NCBI GenBank assembly: GCA_035551935.1
Contig: DASZMJ010000008.1
Location: forward strand, 1 to 18,915
Source: DASZMJ01 sp035551935
GTDB lineage: Bacteria; Planctomycetota; Planctomycetia; Isosphaerales; Isosphaeraceae
DNA: 18,915 nucleotides
Direction: 5' to 3'
Both the position numbers and the translations under genes were made by a program. Positions 14,514 through 18,915 of this stretch are shown here, in pieces (the first letter of the stretch is position 1; every line of letters begins with the position of its first letter). The notes beneath the pieces were generated by a model. It searched no databases and was not told the DNA's origin. It saw only the letters and a program-made list of their open reading frames with translations.

Positions 14514-16079
14514 ATGGCCGACATCGTCCTGATCAATCCGCGGTTCGACATGTCCTTCTGGGGCATGGAGCTGGTCCTCCCGTTCATCGGCCGCCGCGCC
14601 AACATGCCCGTGGCCTCGCTGCCGTTGCTCGCCGCGCTGACGCCGCCGAAGCACCGCGTGACCCTGATCGACGAGAACGCCGAGCCGATCGACTTCGACC
14701 GCTGCGCCCGCGCCGACATCGTCGGCCTGACGGGCATGGGCATCCAGCGGCATCGGATGAAGGAGATCGTCGACGAGCTGAAGGGTCGCGGGGCGTTCGT
14801 GGTGATCGGGGGCCCGATGGCCACGGTCAACGAGGGCTACTTCGACGGCCAGGTCGACGCGCTGTTCGTCGGCGAGGCCGAGGAGACGTGGCCCCGCTTC
14901 CTCGAGGAGTGGGAGCAGGGCCGCCACGGCCACCGCTACGAACAGGCCGAGCCGACCGACGTGACCACGATCCCGACGCCGCGGTTCGACATGCTCAAGA
15001 TGAATCGCTACCTCTTCGGCAGCGTCCAGTTCTCGCGCGGCTGCCCGTTCCAGTGCGAGTTCTGCGACATCATCGTCACCTTCGGCCGCCGGCCGCGGAT
15101 CAAGGCGCCCGAGCAGGTGATCGCCGAGATCGAGGCGATGCGCGAGCAGGGGGTCCAGATCGCGTTCATCGTCGACGACAACCTCATCGGCAACAAGCGC
15201 GGCATCCGCCCGGTGCTCCGCGCCGTGGCCGACTGGCAGCGCCGGCGGGGCTACACGATGACGTTCTTCACCGAGGCGTCGATCGACCTGGCCGACGACC
15301 CCGAGCTGATGGAGCTGATGGTCGACGCCAACATCATCAGCGTCTTCGTCGGCATCGAGAGCCCCAACGAGGACTCGCTCCGCGAGACCAAGAAGTTCCA
15401 GAACGTGCGCCGGGGGCCGTCGATGATCGAGAAGGTGCACGCGATCCAGGCCGCGGGCCTGGAGGTCTGGTGCGGGATGATCGCCGGCTTCGACAACGAC
15501 GACGAGACGATCTTCGACCGCCAGATCCAGTTCCTCGAGGAGGCCCGGATCGCCAGCGGCCTGGTCGGGCTCCTGCACGCGATCCCGCGGACCCCGCTGT
15601 ACGACCGCCTCCGCGACGAGGGGCGACTCGACGACGCGGACGACACCTCGGGCTTCTCGACCAACGTCATCCCGCTCCAGATGAGCCGCGAGCAATTGCA
15701 GGAGGGCTACGTCCGCGTCTTGCGGACGCTCTACGACCCCGAGAACTACTTCCGCCGCCTCGAGAGCCTCTTCATCGACGCCAGGATCGACATGGGCCGC
15801 AGCCGCGCCCGCTACTGGCGACGGCACCCGCTCAACGCGCTCCGGACCAACACCCTGTTCCTCCTCCACGCCGCCGGCCTCTTCGCCCGCATGATGACCG
15901 GCATCCCCGAGCCCGCGCTCCGCCGCGAATACCGCCGCCGCGTCGCCCGCCTCATCCGCGCCCGCCCCGACCCCGGCACCATCCTAACTTATGTTTTCAA
16001 ATGTGCCATGCATTATCACGCCTACACCATGGCCCGCCGCATGTCCGGCGAGCGGACGGCGGTGCTCAGCGGGTACTGA
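14514..16079 (+). CDS. Cobalamin-binding radical SAM protein with DUF4070-like C-terminus
   Basis: Protein of 521 residues. Residues 1-150 form a B12-binding Rossmann domain (VLINPRFDMSFWG, ADIVGLTGMGIQRHRM, VVIGGPMATVNEGYF, ALFVGEAEETWPRF). The radical SAM core at about 165-400 carries C177, C181 and C184 in RGCPFQCEFCD, the ligands of the 4Fe-4S cluster that cleaves S-adenosylmethionine. VDDNLIGNK and VFVGIESPNEDSLRETKK are further core motifs. The rest (FSTNVIPLQMSREQLQEGY onward) resembles DUF4070, found in B12 radical SAM enzymes including the hopanoid C-2 methylase HpnP. A methylation or other radical modification of a lipid or glycan is plausible given the glycosyltransferase just upstream. 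No hopanoid genes are visible, so no symbol is assigned. The ATG at 14514 follows AGGAG with an 11-base spacer. No key residue is missing. Confidence 0.88.
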   Translation: MADIVLINPRFDMSFWGMELVLPFIGRRANMPVASLPLLAALTPPKHRVTLIDENAEPIDFDRCARADIVGLTGMGIQRHRMKEIVDELKGRGAFVVIGGPMATVNEGYFDGQVDALFVGEAEETWPRFLEEWEQGRHGHRYEQAEPTDVTTIPTPRFDMLKMNRYLFGSVQFSRGCPFQCEFCDIIVTFGRRPRIKAPEQVIAEIEAMREQGVQIAFIVDDNLIGNKRGIRPVLRAVADWQRRRGYTMTFFTEASIDLADDPELMELMVDANIISVFVGIESPNEDSLRETKKFQNVRRGPSMIEKVHAIQAAGLEVWCGMIAGFDNDDETIFDRQIQFLEEARIASGLVGLLHAIPRTPLYDRLRDEGRLDDADDTSGFSTNVIPLQMSREQLQEGYVRVLRTLYDPENYFRRLESLFIDARIDMGRSRARYWRRHPLNALRTNTLFLLHAAGLFARMMTGIPEPALRREYRRRVARLIRARPDPGTILTYVFKCAMHYHAYTMARRMSGERTAVLSGY

Positions 16080-16098
16080 CCGCGTTTCGGAGGGATGT

Positions 16099-16293
16099 TC
16101 ACGCGATCTCCAGCGGCTCGGGCCCCGCGGGCGCGTAGACGAGGTCACCCATCGTGTTCCTCGCCGACGACGCCCCGAAGCCGGGCTCGGCCGTCGCGAT
16201 CACCAGCTTCGCATCGATATACGCGGCGATATATGCGACGCCGTTCGTGATCTGCCGGACCCCGAACAGGCGCACCCCGATCGCGAACCACTC
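16099..16293 (-). pseudogene. Remnant of a small membrane-protein gene
   Basis: A 65-codon open stretch on the minus strand, beginning EWFAIGVRLFGVRQITNGVA and ending GPEPLEIA before a stop at 16099-16101. Nearly all third positions are G or C, and the first half reads like a membrane segment of a small planctomycete protein. It lacks an ATG: an in-frame TGA lies just upstream (16300-16302), while an ATG at 16303-16305 is one base out of frame. Removing one base there would give a start reading MN-R-EWFAIG. Either the gene has a frameshift at its start or it begins at an internal GTG without a visible ribosome binding site. I cannot name the family. It fills most of the gap between the radical SAM gene and the tRNA. 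Confidence 0.4.
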
Positions 16294-16377
16294 GCGCGTT
16301 CATCGTTCTGGCCCTGTTGGATGGATTTCGGGTTCGACCCGGGTCATCCCAATCGGAGGCAGGGTAAGGAGTTGAAA

Positions 16378-16451
16378 CGAGGATGACGGGGCTCGAACCC
16401 GCAACCTCCGGCGTGACAGGCCGGTGCTCTAACCAATTGAGCTACATCCCC
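16378..16451 (-). tRNA. tRNA-Asp (anticodon GTC)
   Basis: A full cloverleaf of 74 bases can be folded. The acceptor arm is GGGGATG/CATCCTC with one G-T pair, and the D arm is GCTC/GAGC. The anticodon arm is CCGGC-CTGTCAC-GCCGG with anticodon GTC. The T arm is GCGGG-TTCGAGC-CCCGT. The discriminator base is G, as expected for tRNA-Asp. CCA is not encoded; TTT follows. No integrase gene or obvious attachment-site duplication is seen beside it. Confidence 0.97.
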
Positions 16452-16539
16452 AACGGGTTGGGGCCCTCGAAAAGAATGATATTCGGCCGGGGAGCCGGAT
16501 GTCAAGGAGGTGGAGCGGATGGCGCGGGGATCGGGTGGG

Positions 16540-16569
16540 TTGTCGGGGGCGCGGGGGGAAAGGTAATCT
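16540..16569 (+). promoter_or_regulatory. Possible sigma-70 promoter for the nucleotidyltransferase gene
   Basis: TTGTCG (16540-16545) and TAATCT (16564-16569) are separated by 18 bases, 54 bases before the GTG start at 16623. Each box is a partial match, but the pair lies in the only A/T-containing patch between the tRNA and the gene. Confidence 0.4.
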
Positions 16570-16622
16570 ACGGTTCTCGACAACGGGCGAGACGAGGCGG
16601 CGCAGGCCGGCGGGGGGGGATC

Positions 16623-17576
16623 GTGCCGATTAGCAAGGCGGTCATCACGGCGGCGGGGAGGGGGGCGAGGCAGTACCCGGCCTCCGACACGGTGCAGAAG
16701 GCGATGCTGCCGCTGGTCGACCGCGACGGCCTGACCAAGCCGGTGCTCCAGATCATCGCCGAGGAGGCCTTGGAGAGCGGCATCGAGGAGATCTGCGTCG
16801 TCAGCGCCCCGGGGGACGAGGCGTACTACCGGAGGCACTTCCGGTCGTACGCCGAGACGCTCCGCTCGGCGTTCAAGGGGGTCGAGTGGGCCGAGGAGCA
16901 GGCGCGGCGACTCGTCGAGCTCGAGGCCCGCCTGCGGTTCGCCGTCCAGCCCGAGCCCAGCGGCTACGGCCACGCCGTCTGGTGCGCCCGCGAGTTCGCC
17001 GCGGGGCAGCCGGTGCTCCTGCTCCTGGGCGATCACCTGTACATATCCCACGAGACCCGACGCTGCGCCCGGCAGTTGCTCGATCTGGCCCACGCCGAGG
17101 ACTGCGCCGCGTCGGCGGTGCAGGCGACGCGGGAACATTTGATCCACCAGTACGGCACCCTGACCGGCAAGCGGCTGCACGACCGGGCGGACGTCTACGT
17201 CATCGACGAGATCATCGAGAAGCCGAACCCCACGCTCGCCGAGCTGCGGCTCCAGGTCCCCGGCCTCCGCGCCGGGCACTACCTCTGCTTCTTCGGCATG
17301 CACGTGCTCAGCCCCGCCGTCTTCGACCTGCTCGACGACCTGGTGCGCCGCGACGTCCGCGACGGCGGCTCGATCCAGCTCACGACGGCGCTCAACGCCC
17401 TGGCCCGGCGCGAGAAGTACCTGGCGCTCGAGACCCGCGGCACCCGGCACAACCTCGGCGTCAAGTACGGCGTCCTCGACGCCCAGATCGCCCTGGCATT
17501 GGCCGGGGTCGACCGCCAGCAGGTGCTCGCCGGCCTGCTCGAGTCGATCGTGCGGATCGAGCAGGCGAACGGTTGA
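16623..17576 (+). CDS. Sugar-1-phosphate nucleotidyltransferase (GalU-like)
   Basis: Protein of 317 residues of the NTP-transferase fold. It would couple a sugar-1-phosphate to UTP (or another NTP), giving an activated nucleotide sugar and pyrophosphate. Residues 5-19 (KAVITAAGRGARQYP) form the nucleotide-binding loop, and KAMLPLVD carries the usual lysine. PEPSGYGHAVWCA, LLLLGDHLYI (metal-binding Asp) and IIEKPNP follow in the family order. Two departures from standard GalU are A15 where GTR is usual and Tyr at the FLP position. The start is GTG 16623, after a run of G residues; the frame is open to 16383, but that extension crosses the tRNA. Length is slightly above typical GalU (about 300). 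The next gene, a GHMP sugar kinase, begins 14 bases after its stop, so this enzyme may act on the kinase's sugar-1-phosphate product. Substrate not determinable. Confidence 0.85.
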   Translation: MPISKAVITAAGRGARQYPASDTVQKAMLPLVDRDGLTKPVLQIIAEEALESGIEEICVVSAPGDEAYYRRHFRSYAETLRSAFKGVEWAEEQARRLVELEARLRFAVQPEPSGYGHAVWCAREFAAGQPVLLLLGDHLYISHETRRCARQLLDLAHAEDCAASAVQATREHLIHQYGTLTGKRLHDRADVYVIDEIIEKPNPTLAELRLQVPGLRAGHYLCFFGMHVLSPAVFDLLDDLVRRDVRDGGSIQLTTALNALARREKYLALETRGTRHNLGVKYGVLDAQIALALAGVDRQQVLAGLLESIVRIEQANG

Positions 17577-17590
17577 GTCGAGGTGCCCCC

Positions 17591-18915
<1,325 letters not shown>

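Noticed and set aside
16383..16622. Upstream extension of the nucleotidyltransferase frame
   Set aside because: It runs across tRNA-Asp on the opposite strand; the family N-terminus begins exactly at the GTG at 16623.

Overview
The window looks like chromosomal DNA of a high-GC planctomycete, most likely of the Isosphaeraceae/Gemmatales type. The evidence is a secreted DUF1549/DUF1553 protein with a CxxCH haem motif, a Tat-exported DUF1501 protein, very high G/C at third codon positions, and short dispersed stem-loop repeats of the kind I associate with these genomes. The genus cannot be named from the sequence alone.

Layout. From 29 to 5217 lie two divergent genes: an FAD-dependent aromatic-ring-type monooxygenase (minus) and a very large exported protein that joins an M14 zinc carboxypeptidase to a complete S9/DPP-IV-like serine peptidase (plus). 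From 5205 to 9699, all on the minus strand and in transcription order, are a DUF1501 protein, a short DUF2384 (MbcA/ParS/Xre toxin-binding) antitoxin, a RES-family toxin with a single-base frameshift, and a DUF1549/DUF1553 protein. The toxin-antitoxin pair therefore sits inside the DUF1501/DUF1553 pair. A small two-helix membrane protein follows on the plus strand (10016-10255).

From 10256 to 11145 is about 0.9 kb with no credible gene but several repeat families: two strong hairpins, one GAAGCGCCAGCGAGGG element, and five copies of an AACGAACCCA-containing element. Next come a secreted WxxGxW-repeat protein (minus), a GT39/ArnT-like membrane glycosyltransferase (plus), and a cobalamin-binding radical SAM enzyme with a DUF4070-like C-terminus (plus). 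After these lie a degraded small membrane-protein reading frame (minus) and tRNA-Asp(GTC) (minus).

The window ends with a sugar-1-phosphate nucleotidyltransferase (GTG start) and, 14 bases after its stop, a GHMP sugar kinase with a probable TTG start. The pair suggests sugar activation: kinase then nucleotidyltransferase. The kinase frame stays open to the window end, but its last ~85 bases are a long palindromic repeat rather than kinase-like sequence.

The strongest leads are the two-peptidase fusion, the frameshifted RES toxin with its HTH-less antitoxin, the palindromic element inside the kinase frame, and the repeat island. I found no CRISPR array, phage, transposase or clear new defence system.
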